In this document: positions 1-7,479 of the stretch, one piece after another
Position numbering within the stretch: the first letter of the stretch is position 1
Layout of the letters: every line of letters starts with the position of its first letter
Origin: Legionellaceae bacterium
GTDB lineage: Bacteria; Pseudomonadota; Gammaproteobacteria; Legionellales; Legionellaceae
Direction of reading: 5' to 3'
Assembly: GCA_023266075.1 (NCBI GenBank)
Contig: JAHFRX010000057.1
Span: 1 to 9,452 of the forward strand
DNA length: 9,452 nucleotides
Translations under genes and position numbers: made by a program
Notes under the pieces: generated by a model
Database searches by the model: none
Told to the model about the DNA's origin: nothing
What the model saw: only the letters and a program-made list of their open reading frames with translations

Positions 1-117
1 TGTTGTAAATTATTTGCTCATGAGTGATCACGATGAATCGGAATTAGTGATCAAGATACTTCGGAATACTGATCAACATCGTTCGGAATTAGTGATCAAG
101 ATGCGTCGGAATATGCA
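1..117. mobile_element. terminal region of an IS21-family-like insertion sequence (body lies left of the window)
   Basis: The segment holds four spaced copies of a TCGGAAT word and four of a TGATCA word, alternating with a 22-23 bp period, and it finishes in TCGGAATATGCA at 106-117. Read inward from base 117, this end is TGCATATTCCGA. IS21-family elements characteristically begin TG and end CA and carry several such repeats inside each terminus. The boundary is supported from the other side: from base 118 the sequence reads in frame as a 2-oxoglutarate oxygenase. The transposase genes (istA/istB) are not visible, so which end this is cannot be told. A stop at 6-8 or 25-27 could be the end of a transposase gene, but that is a guess. 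The other terminus and any target-site duplication lie outside the window. Confidence 0.72.
25..112. repeat. alternating TGATCA / TCGGAAT terminal repeats
   Basis: TGATCA occurs at 25-30, 47-52, 70-75 and 93-98. TCGGAAT occurs at 38-44, 61-67, 83-89 and 106-112. Both words keep a 22-23 bp step, about two helical turns, as expected of an array of transposase-binding sites in an IS21-type terminus. TGATCA is itself palindromic. The binding role is inferred from the family. Confidence 0.75.
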
Positions 118-582
118 ACAAGCTATGAATTTGAATCGCTATTTAACGATCCAACGTATTTTTTAAGGTTGAATCATTATGAGCCACAAACGACCACAGA
201 CAAGGATCAGTACGGATTTGCGCCTCATACTGATGTTGGTTTCTTGACACTCCTTGCTCAAGATGATGTGGGGGGATTGGAAGTCAGAATTAAAGATGTT
301 GGATGGGTTTTTATCCCCCCCGTACCTGATGCACTTATATTAAATGCGGGCGTAGTCATGTCTATGTTCACTCGAAATCACTTTAGAGCTGTGCCACATC
401 TGGTGAGAAATTTAACAAATCGACACCGATACTCGGTACCATTTTTCTTTGATCCTAATATGAATGCTATTGTCAAACCAATAGGAAAGTATAAAACAGA
501 TGATCAAGACTATGAGATATTATACAAGGAGCATATCATGGACAATATTCAAGGTAATTATGGCGTGGGTAAGCGTAGTTAG
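118..582 (+). pseudogene. Fe(II)/2-oxoglutarate-dependent oxygenase (isopenicillin N synthase type), C-terminal fragment truncated by the IS end
   Basis: From base 118 the frame reads TSYEFESLFNDPTYFLRLNHYEP and continues as the double-stranded beta-helix domain of the isopenicillin-N-synthase/DIOX family. The metal ligands are visible: HTD with His at 226-228 and Asp at 232-234, and the distal His in VPHLV at 397-399. The 2-oxoglutarate-binding R-x-S motif (RYS) is at 427-435. Family members are about 300-340 residues; only 154 remain, so the DIOX_N half is missing. Between the IS end and the core there is no ATG; the only in-frame start is a TTG at 169, which aligns as an internal leucine and has no properly spaced ribosome site. 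It is therefore probably non-functional. The stop lies 9 bp before the NRPS start, which suggests a shared operon and a former role in oxidising the peptide (hydroxylation, desaturation or ring closure). The substrate is unknown. Confidence 0.85.
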
Positions 583-591
583 TTTATTGCC

Positions 592-3500
592 ATGATAGTT
601 AAAAAATCAAAAATGTTAGATCCAGAGATTTATCATCGAGTCATTTATGATTGGAATCAAACCACCATAGATTATCCAAGTGATAAGACAATTCATCAGC
701 TATTTGAAGAACAAGTAGTAAGAACTCCGGATAATGTAGCCGTGATATATGAAGATAGAGCGCTGACTTATCAGGAGTTAAATCAAAAATCAAACCAGTT
801 GGCACATTACATAAAAGAACGATATCAAATACAGGGCGACGATTTAATCATTCTGTGTCTTGATAGGTCGGAGCAGATGTTAATAAGTGTACTGGCCGTT
901 CTTAAGTCAGGTGGAGCTTATGTACCCATCGACCCAAATTACCCAGAAGATCGCATCAGCCATATATTACGTGACACAAAAGCAGCTGTCGTTCTCTCTC
1001 ATGCAATACACTGTGAAAAATTGCATAAAATTGTAGCACGAGAGAAACTACACACGGTCATCGAAGCCATTGATGGTGATGAGATTCAATGTCAGTTACA
1101 TCATGAATCCATGAGCAATCTCAATGCTAATGTCACCACTGGTCATCTGGCTTATGTCATTTACACAAGTGGAACAACAGGTCAGCCCAAAGGTGTGATG
1201 TTAGAACATCAAGGCATCGTGAACCGTCTGTCTTGGATGAATCATATGTATCCACTTCAGCCCAAAGATCGAGTACTTCAAAAAACACCCTATGTATTTG
1301 ACGTGTCGGTGTGGGAGTTACTCTGGGCGAGTCTATATGGTGCAAGCACGGTCTTCGCTAAACCTGAGGCTCATAAGGCTCCGCGCTATTTATTAGAAAC
1401 GATACAAGCCCAGCAAATTACAGTCATACATTTTGTGCCATCGATGCTCGATGTATTTAACTACACACTCAGTGCACAAACAAAGAGGTATGATTTATCT
1501 CGTTTACGCTATGTATTTTGTAGTGGAGAAGCGCTCAGTTTAAATCAAGCAAAGATGAGTTGTGAATTGTTGCCAAATGTTGCTTTACATAATCTATATG
1601 GACCAACCGAAGCATCTATCGATGTGCTGTATTACGATTGTAGTATTAAACCTTTAAACAGAATCTGTATTGGCAAACCCATAGCGAATACAACAGCTTA
1701 CATTTTAAATGATCATTTAATGCCACTGCCACTTGGAGCCATCGGAGAGTTATATATCGGTGGCGTCGGATTAGCGCGTGGTTATTTAAATTTACCGGCA
1801 TTAACTGCTAAGAAATTTATCACTAATCCATTTCAAACTGTTGATGAGCAACAACGGAACAAAAACTCGAGATTATATAAAACGGGTGATCTTGTACGTT
1901 ATCTAGATGATGGTAATATTGAGTATATCGGGCGTAATGATTTTCAAGTGAAAATCAGAGGATTTCGAGTAGAATTAGGTGAAATTGAGAGCAAACTACG
2001 CTCTTTCCCCAAAATAAGACAAGCTGTTGCCCTTATCCGTGAACAGCAGTGTCGATCTAAAAAAGAGTCCTCTCATCACATATTAGCAACGAATAAATAT
2101 TTGCTCGGTTATTATGTCAGTGATGAACCACTGGAAGAAGAGGCAGTATTTCGCTATTTAGCATCTGTTTTACCAGACTATATGTTACCAGATTTTTTGA
2201 TTCACTTAGATCAGCTACCGCTCACCCTGAATGGCAAATTAGATCGTAACGCGCTGCCTGATCTCGAGCTTTCAGATAAAAAGACGTATGTCGCCCCCAA
2301 AAGTGATCTAGAACAAAAAATATGCACGATTTATGCTGACGTGTTAAATTTAGATCAAGCGCACGTTGGAATATATGATGATTTTTTTAGACTGGGAGGT
2401 AATTCAATACGTGCCATTCAAGCATCCAATAAAATTAGTACGATACTTCGCTTACAATTCGGTGTCGCTGATGTTTTTCGACTGAAGACGGTCCATGCCA
2501 TAGCACACCATATGGCAACGGTCACAATACAAAATATCCACATCCCCACTGCGGAAACCAGGAGCGATTATCCACTCTCATTTTCACAAGAACGGCTATG
2601 GTTTATTGAACAGTATGAGCAAGGTACCAATGCGTATCATATACCGATATTAATACGCCTCAAAAATACAGTAAAAATAGATGGATTAATATGGGCGCTC
2701 AGAGCCATTGTAAGTCGTCATGAAGTTTTAAGGAGTGTTTTTACAAAGAATACAGACGGCATTGATTGCCAGGTAGTACAGGATACGCTCTTGGACATTA
2801 AGCAAGTTGTTTGTACTTGTGAGAAAGAGTATCAAACCTTCCTTGCCAAGGATATTAATCAACCATTTGATTTAAGATCTCAATATCCAATAAGGGTTGT
2901 TCTTTATCACTTGAATAAAAAAAAGGGTACCTCACCTAGGTATGACTTGCTTTTGAATTTTCACCATGTGGTCAGTGATGATTGGTCCATTGAAATATTT
3001 AAGCGTGAGTTACTTGAATATTATGAGCATTATGTATTAGGGAAAGCGTTAACGCTCACCACGCTACCTATTCAATACAAAGATTTTGCGACGTGGCAAC
3101 ATCAGTATCTGTTGGGAGAAACATTTGCTAATCAGTTGAATTACTGGCAGAAACGCTTATCTGGTTATGAAACATTGTCTATCGCAACAGACAAACTCAG
3201 GCCTCTTAAAGTAAGTTATATTGGAGCAGAAGTCCATTTTAATTTAGGTATCGAACTATCCACTCAATTACGAGCATTATCCAAAGACAATGGTTATACG
3301 CTTTACACCGTACTACTCTCCGGGTTTTATTTACTGTTGTATCAATATAGTGGTCAGACTGATATTACCGTGGGTAGTCCTACTGCTAATAGGCATTATG
3401 CACAGACTCAAGATCTCATTGGTTTTTTTGTGAATATGCTCGTGCAGCGTGAGCAATTAGATGTAGATCAGTCGATATTCGTACTATTTGAGCAAGTACA

Positions 3501-6500
3501 TCAACATTTATCTGAAGCACAACGATACCAAGATCTGCCATTTGAGAAATTAGTCGAAGAATTAAAAGTAGAGCGAGACGCCAGTCGTCATCCATTATTT
3601 CAAATCACATTCACTGTAGAAAGTTTTGATAAAGCGCTCGCCAAACACCTCAATAAAATAGGTAAAATTGAGGATATCAGCAATATTCATTCCGTCACCC
3701 GTTTTGATTTAGAGTGCTTTATGGATGACTCTGAAACGGAAATCTCCGGCAAACTCTTATATTCGTCTAGCCTATATGAGCATGCAACCATCAGTAGGAT
3801 GGTTCATCATTATAAAAATATTTTGGAGCAAATCGTCACAGAGCAAGAAAAAGCACTGAAAGACTACCAAACCATGAGCGCCACTGAATATCATGAAATC
3901 GTTTATAATTGGAATAAAACGGATAAAAATTATCCAAATAATAAAATGATTCATCAACTGTTTGAGGAGCAAACAGCTAAAACACCAGAAAATATCGCCA
4001 TAGCGTATGAGAATAACGCATTGACCTATCAAGCGTTAAATCGTCGAGCAGAGCAGCTGGCACGTTATATAAGAGAAACATATCATATAAAAGGCGATGA
4101 TCTCATCGCGTTATGCCTGGAACGAAGTGAACATATGCTTATTGCGATATTGGCAATACTTAAATCGGGAGCTGCATATGTACCAATAGATCCAAGCTAT
4201 CCAGATGGGCGCATCATTCATATTTTAAAAGATACTCAGGCCAAAGTGCTCCTCTCTAATGAACGACACTATCATGCATTGTCTGTTATGATGACACAAG
4301 AAAAACTCTCCACTCACGTCGAACAAATTGACAGTATTCCATTTCAAAATAAGCTACGACAATACACAAATAGCCCTTTAAATTCACAGACAAACAGTAA
4401 AAATCTAGCTTATGTCATCTATACCAGTGGTACGACAGGTCAGCCTAAGGGTGTAATGCTGACACATGAAAATGTGACTAATTATATCGAAAATATCAAA
4501 GATCATCATTTGATCACAGATCAAGATACAGTAGATTTTTCAACCAATATTAGCTTTGATTTGACGGTGACGACGACATTATGCTCATTAGCAATTGGTG
4601 CTAAAATTGCGATTTACTTTGGAGTAGCACAAGATATAGAAAAATATCTTTCTTATTTATTAAAACATCAGATCAGTGTCATAAAATTAGTGCCAAGTTA
4701 TTTCAAATTATTAATCGAAGACTTACCTAAAACTGGCATTAAAAAAATTATTCTTGGCGGTGAAAAATTAAGCATGGATATTTTTCATCACTTAGATAGG
4801 GTGTATAAAAATATTGCTTTACTGCCTGATGTTTATGATGAATATGGCCCAACAGAAGCGACTGTGGGCACTTGTATCCATAAAATCAATTGGAAACATC
4901 ATTTCACCATAGGAAAACCATATCAAAACTACACTATTTATGTATTATCTGAGCACTTACATCCTTTGCCCATTGGCGCTATTGGAGAGCTATATATTGG
5001 TGGTGTTGGATTGGCGCGTGGATATTTGAATCAACCGGAGTTAACCGCAGAAAAATTTATCAACAATCCATTTCAAAGCGAAGATGAAAAAATACAAAAT
5101 AAGAATAATCGTTTGTACAAAACTGGGGATCTGGCTCGGTACTTTCCTAATGGTGACATCGAATATATTGGTCGTCATGACGGCCAAGTCAAAATCAGAG
5201 GATTCAGGATAGAACTCGGCGAAATAGAAAATCAATTAAGAGCCATTCACGGTGTCAAACAAGCAGTTGTCGTCGCCAAAGAGCGAGTGACTGATACCCA
5301 GACTGCCTATCAGAACTTGGTTGCTTACTATGTGTTGAATCATGAAATTATCGTCGATAATGATAATGCCATCTTGATGGATTGGGAAAATCTATATGAT
5401 TCGTTGTACCGTGAAGTTACGATTAACACGCCGGATGTTGAAACTCACTTTGATGGCTGGACGAGTTTTGTCACCTCTCAACCTATTCCATATGCAGAGA
5501 TGGAGGCGTGGCGACATGCAACATTGCAAACAATTAAAAGCTTGAACCCTCAACGCGTGATGGAAATCGGTATTGGCAGTGGATTAATTATGTACCCATT
5601 ATTAAAGGATGTTCGTAGCTATGTCGGATTAGATATATCCAGTGGGATTATTGCCAAGCATCATGAATATCTGAAAAATACCGATTACAAAGTAGAATTA
5701 TATCACCTAACTGCAGATCAAATAGATCGCATCCAAACAGAGCAGCGATTTGATTGTATTATTTTTAATTCAGTCATTCAGTATTTTCCAAGCATCAAGT
5801 ATTTTGAAGATGTACTGACGAAAGCGCTTAAGCTGTTAAATCCTGGTGGTAGTTTATTTATTGGCGATATCCGTGATTATCATCAGCACAGAAATTTAAT
5901 TCGTGACAGACTTATATATGAACAAGGTGGAGGTACTGAGGCAGAGATTGACATATTAGCTAAACGAGAGACTGAGCTGTTGATTGCACCGGAGTATTTC
6001 TTAGAACGTCAAAATGATCAGTTAACCGTTATGATTTTAGCTAAAACTGGAGATTATTCTAATGAGTTAAACCAGTATCGTTATGATGTGATATTAAGCT
6101 TGAAAGCAGCAGACATATCTGGCCTTGAAGTTATACCCTATCCATCTATTCAAACGAAGCGTGCTCACAATCAATCTCAGTACAATATACCGCTCCCTAA
6201 TAAACTATCACCCGCTCATCTTTTTGAAATACTCGGTGAACAATTGCCTCAGTACATGATGCCTGATTATTTGATTGAATTAGAGCATCTACCATTAACG
6301 ATGAATGGGAAGTTAGATCATCGAGCATTACCTGACCCGGTGTTGGCAAATCAAGATATTTATGTAGCTCCAAGAAATGAGTTAGAACAACAAGTGTGCA
6401 TGATCTATGCAGCAGTACTGGGATTGTCAGCCGAGAAAGTAGGTATTCATGATGACTTTTTTAGCTTAGGTGGAAATTCAATTCAAGCGATTACCTTAGT

Positions 6501-7359
6501 TAGTAAATTAAATAAACATCTGGCCATTCATTTAAAAATTGCAGATGTTTTTATTCATAAATCTGTTGAGAGTATTTCGAAAATTATTTCTCAAGATAAA
6601 GAATATGATGATATTTTTATCGAATTAAATCTGCCAAATGACAAGCCACCTTTGTTTATGATACATCCTGGCGGCGGAGGTTGTGAGGTGTACTCATCCT
6701 TAGCAGATAAACTAAATTCTTCTTATATGTGTTATGGCATTGATAATTATAATTTATATCATGAAAAAAAATATTTAACTTCGCATAGCTTGGCTGGTTA
6801 TTACTTAAAAGTAATACAACACAGTGGAAAATTGGGCCATAAAAGTGAAGAGATTTTATTACTGGGTTGGTCTTTAGGAGGATTGATTGCTTTAGAAATT
6901 GCTGGATTGTTGGAGCAGCAGGGCTATTTAAAAATAAAAGTTTATTTATTAGACACGACCATAGATGATGATCAGTTAAAAGAAATATGTAGTAAATTAT
7001 CTCATGAAACTATGAAGCAAAAACTACAAGCTCATTTGTTAAACCATGAATATGAAAGTGGTTATATACAAAAACTCGTTGATAATTATGACACAGAAAA
7101 CAGCATTCACGCTACAGGTTATTCGGGAAATACGTTGTATAATACTCAGGTTATTTTGTTTAAAGCCATGAAGAAAGATATGCAAATTGAACCTATGATA
7201 AGTGATTTGTTTCATCGCTACATGATAAAACTACCTTATAATAATATAGAAACAGCGGTACATCATCTTTCTCAAATTCATCTTATCAATTTACATGATG
7301 TTAGCCATGCGGATATTGTGGAGCATAGTGAAATTGTTAAAGTGTTATTACATTTGTAA
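592..7359 (+). CDS. two-module non-ribosomal peptide synthetase, A(Ser)-T-C-A(Asn, methyltransferase inserted)-T-TE
   Basis: This 2255-residue cytoplasmic megasynthetase should activate two amino acids, hold them on carrier domains, join them, methylate the second and release the product. Domain order by residue is A1 32-560, T1 568-642, C 658-1090, A2 1112-1915 interrupted by a methyltransferase at about 1583-1870, T2 1926-2000 and TE 2012-2255. All catalytic motifs are present, and the long frame has no stop or frameshift. Pocket residues predict Ser then Asn, so the simplest product is a Ser-N-methyl-Asn dipeptide or a cyclic derivative. There is no epimerase domain. The start at 592 lacks a clear Shine-Dalgarno sequence; ATG 613 is an alternative no better supported, and the 9-bp gap to the upstream stop suggests translational coupling. 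A phosphopantetheinyl transferase and possibly an MbtH protein must be supplied from elsewhere. I do not recognise a named cluster. Confidence 0.96.
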   Translation: MIVKKSKMLDPEIYHRVIYDWNQTTIDYPSDKTIHQLFEEQVVRTPDNVAVIYEDRALTYQELNQKSNQLAHYIKERYQIQGDDLIILCLDRSEQMLISVLAVLKSGGAYVPIDPNYPEDRISHILRDTKAAVVLSHAIHCEKLHKIVAREKLHTVIEAIDGDEIQCQLHHESMSNLNANVTTGHLAYVIYTSGTTGQPKGVMLEHQGIVNRLSWMNHMYPLQPKDRVLQKTPYVFDVSVWELLWASLYGASTVFAKPEAHKAPRYLLETIQAQQITVIHFVPSMLDVFNYTLSAQTKRYDLSRLRYVFCSGEALSLNQAKMSCELLPNVALHNLYGPTEASIDVLYYDCSIKPLNRICIGKPIANTTAYILNDHLMPLPLGAIGELYIGGVGLARGYLNLPALTAKKFITNPFQTVDEQQRNKNSRLYKTGDLVRYLDDGNIEYIGRNDFQVKIRGFRVELGEIESKLRSFPKIRQAVALIREQQCRSKKESSHHILATNKYLLGYYVSDEPLEEEAVFRYLASVLPDYMLPDFLIHLDQLPLTLNGKLDRNALPDLELSDKKTYVAPKSDLEQKICTIYADVLNLDQAHVGIYDDFFRLGGNSIRAIQASNKISTILRLQFGVADVFRLKTVHAIAHHMATVTIQNIHIPTAETRSDYPLSFSQERLWFIEQYEQGTNAYHIPILIRLKNTVKIDGLIWALRAIVSRHEVLRSVFTKNTDGIDCQVVQDTLLDIKQVVCTCEKEYQTFLAKDINQPFDLRSQYPIRVVLYHLNKKKGTSPRYDLLLNFHHVVSDDWSIEIFKRELLEYYEHYVLGKALTLTTLPIQYKDFATWQHQYLLGETFANQLNYWQKRLSGYETLSIATDKLRPLKVSYIGAEVHFNLGIELSTQLRALSKDNGYTLYTVLLSGFYLLLYQYSGQTDITVGSPTANRHYAQTQDLIGFFVNMLVQREQLDVDQSIFVLFEQVHQHLSEAQRYQDLPFEKLVEELKVERDASRHPLFQITFTVESFDKALAKHLNKIGKIEDISNIHSVTRFDLECFMDDSETEISGKLLYSSSLYEHATISRMVHHYKNILEQIVTEQEKALKDYQTMSATEYHEIVYNWNKTDKNYPNNKMIHQLFEEQTAKTPENIAIAYENNALTYQALNRRAEQLARYIRETYHIKGDDLIALCLERSEHMLIAILAILKSGAAYVPIDPSYPDGRIIHILKDTQAKVLLSNERHYHALSVMMTQEKLSTHVEQIDSIPFQNKLRQYTNSPLNSQTNSKNLAYVIYTSGTTGQPKGVMLTHENVTNYIENIKDHHLITDQDTVDFSTNISFDLTVTTTLCSLAIGAKIAIYFGVAQDIEKYLSYLLKHQISVIKLVPSYFKLLIEDLPKTGIKKIILGGEKLSMDIFHHLDRVYKNIALLPDVYDEYGPTEATVGTCIHKINWKHHFTIGKPYQNYTIYVLSEHLHPLPIGAIGELYIGGVGLARGYLNQPELTAEKFINNPFQSEDEKIQNKNNRLYKTGDLARYFPNGDIEYIGRHDGQVKIRGFRIELGEIENQLRAIHGVKQAVVVAKERVTDTQTAYQNLVAYYVLNHEIIVDNDNAILMDWENLYDSLYREVTINTPDVETHFDGWTSFVTSQPIPYAEMEAWRHATLQTIKSLNPQRVMEIGIGSGLIMYPLLKDVRSYVGLDISSGIIAKHHEYLKNTDYKVELYHLTADQIDRIQTEQRFDCIIFNSVIQYFPSIKYFEDVLTKALKLLNPGGSLFIGDIRDYHQHRNLIRDRLIYEQGGGTEAEIDILAKRETELLIAPEYFLERQNDQLTVMILAKTGDYSNELNQYRYDVILSLKAADISGLEVIPYPSIQTKRAHNQSQYNIPLPNKLSPAHLFEILGEQLPQYMMPDYLIELEHLPLTMNGKLDHRALPDPVLANQDIYVAPRNELEQQVCMIYAAVLGLSAEKVGIHDDFFSLGGNSIQAITLVSKLNKHLAIHLKIADVFIHKSVESISKIISQDKEYDDIFIELNLPNDKPPLFMIHPGGGGCEVYSSLADKLNSSYMCYGIDNYNLYHEKKYLTSHSLAGYYLKVIQHSGKLGHKSEEILLLGWSLGGLIALEIAGLLEQQGYLKIKVYLLDTTIDDDQLKEICSKLSHETMKQKLQAHLLNHEYESGYIQKLVDNYDTENSIHATGYSGNTLYNTQVILFKAMKKDMQIEPMISDLFHRYMIKLPYNNIETAVHHLSQIHLINLHDVSHADIVEHSEIVKVLLHL
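685..2517 (+). other. NRPS module 1: serine-type adenylation domain and carrier domain
   Basis: Residues 32-642 of the synthetase. Core A3 is YTSGTTGQPKG at 191-201, and the GELYIGG and YKTGDL motifs follow. The substrate-pocket positions, aligned by hand to GrsA, are D237, V238, W241, H280, F309, S311, L335, I343, D344 and K549. This reads DVWHFSLIDK, the serine code. The surrounding text (HFVPSML, FCSGEAL, LHNLYGPTEA) closely resembles the serine domain of enterobactin synthase EntF as I recall it. The carrier motif LGGNS at 601-605 puts the phosphopantetheine on S605. No condensation domain precedes the module, so it should be the initiation module. Confidence 0.88.
2563..3861 (+). other. 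NRPS condensation domain
   Basis: Residues 658-1090 join the Ser thioester to the amino group of the second residue. Motif C1 is LSFSQERLWF at 662-671. The active-site motif reads HHVVSDD at 791-797, with H792 as the expected catalytic histidine. The usual glycine after the aspartate is replaced by aspartate. Further motifs are QYKDFATWQ at 828-836, IGFFVNMLVQR at 943-953 and HPLFQITFT at 1000-1008. Because module 1 lacks an epimerase, an L-accepting (LCL) domain is expected; I did not assign the subtype from sequence. Confidence 0.9.
3925..6336 (+). other. NRPS module 2: asparagine-type adenylation domain, interrupted between A8 and A9
   Basis: Residues 1112-1915. The A3 motif is YTSGTTGQPKG at 1277-1287. 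The pocket positions are D1323, L1324, T1327, K1365, I1387, G1389, E1417, V1425, G1426 and K1907. This reads DLTKIGEVGK, one conservative change (I for L) from the textbook asparagine code DLTKLGEVGK. The domain is split: A8 (KIRGFRIELGEIE, 1534-1546) is followed after about 35 residues by a foreign domain, and A9 (LPQYMMP, 1885-1891) and A10 (NGKLD, 1905-1909) only resume afterwards. In module 1 the same A8-to-A10 stretch is about 85 residues, against about 365 here. Confidence 0.88.
5338..6201 (+). other. SAM-dependent methyltransferase domain inserted in adenylation domain 2 (probable N-methyltransferase)
   Basis: Residues about 1583-1870. The SAM-binding motif I is VMEIGIGSG at 1656-1664, preceded by the FDGWTSF and PIPYAEMEAW text (about 1620-1640) typical of NRPS-embedded methyltransferases. 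FNSVIQYFPS (1725-1734), LLNPGGSLFIGDIRD (1748-1762) and ELLIAPEYF (1795-1803) match the family. Such domains, inserted between A8 and A9 of interrupted adenylation domains, usually methylate the alpha-amino nitrogen of the carrier-bound residue. N-methyl-asparagine is therefore the expected intermediate. Methylation at another atom cannot be excluded from sequence alone. Confidence 0.85.
6367..7356 (+). other. NRPS module 2 carrier domain and terminal thioesterase
   Basis: The carrier motif LGGNS at residues 1959-1963 places the phosphopantetheine on S1963. The alpha/beta-hydrolase thioesterase begins about residue 2012 with PPLFMIHPGGGG (oxyanion region). The nucleophile is S2094 in GWSLGG (2092-2097), the probable acid is D2121 in YLLD, and the base is H2239 in VSHADIV. 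The triad is complete and the protein ends shortly after it, so the dipeptidyl chain is released from this enzyme, by hydrolysis or by cyclisation. A terminal thioesterase means no downstream NRPS partner is required. Confidence 0.9.
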
Positions 7360-7419
7360 CGATATGCTGCGTAAGGTTCATGATACACCAGAAATTATTA
7401 TGCTTTATCAAAAAGTTCA

Positions 7420-7448
7420 TTGCAAATATGACTATTTATGGCTATAAT
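7420..7448 (+). promoter_or_regulatory. sigma-70-type promoter of the toxin-antitoxin operon
   Basis: The -35 box TTGCAA is at 7420-7425 and a perfect -10 box TATAAT is at 7443-7448, separated by 17 bp. Transcription should start near 7455, leaving a short leader of about 25 bases before the preferred antitoxin start at 7480. This is the best-looking promoter in the window, and it gives the operon its own transcription independent of the NRPS. Confidence 0.75.
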
Positions 7449-7457
7449 ATGACTATT
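7425..7457 (+). repeat. probable operator: 12-bp direct repeat over the toxin-antitoxin promoter
   Basis: AATATGACTATT occurs exactly at 7425-7436 and again at 7446-7457, a 21-bp step (two helical turns). Each copy is a partial palindrome with AATA and TATT arms. The first copy starts at the last base of the -35 box and the second begins inside the -10 box. A partial third copy, AATATGA, lies at 7462-7468. Phd-type antitoxins repress their own operon, often cooperatively with the toxin, so these are the likely binding sites. The binding itself is inferred. Confidence 0.65.
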
Positions 7458-7479
7458 GGTGAATATGAGTTTAAACACT

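Noticed and set aside
25..112. Regularly spaced short repeats that could suggest a CRISPR array
   Set aside because: The repeated words are 6-7 bp, degenerate between, and end in an IS21-like TG/CA terminus. The 22-23 bp step is too short for CRISPR repeat plus spacer.
169..582. Treating the oxygenase as a complete 137-residue gene starting at the TTG at 169
   Set aside because: The TTG aligns as an internal leucine of the family, homology extends upstream to 118, and no spaced ribosome site precedes it.
1157..1345. Minus-strand open frames inside the NRPS (1157-1345, 3772-4032, 5041-5235)
   Set aside because: They lie opposite strongly conserved NRPS coding sequence and show no motifs or start signals of their own.
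7348..7359. Small palindrome TTACA-TT-TGTAA at the NRPS stop codon, as a terminator
   Set aside because: The stem is AT-rich and 5 bp long, the loop is too short and no T-run follows.
7364..7447. A 27-residue open frame (MLRKVHDTPE...) between the NRPS and the antitoxin
   Set aside because: It is very short, has no ribosome site, no recognisable similarity, and its stop lies in the -10 box of the next promoter. Chance is the simplest explanation.
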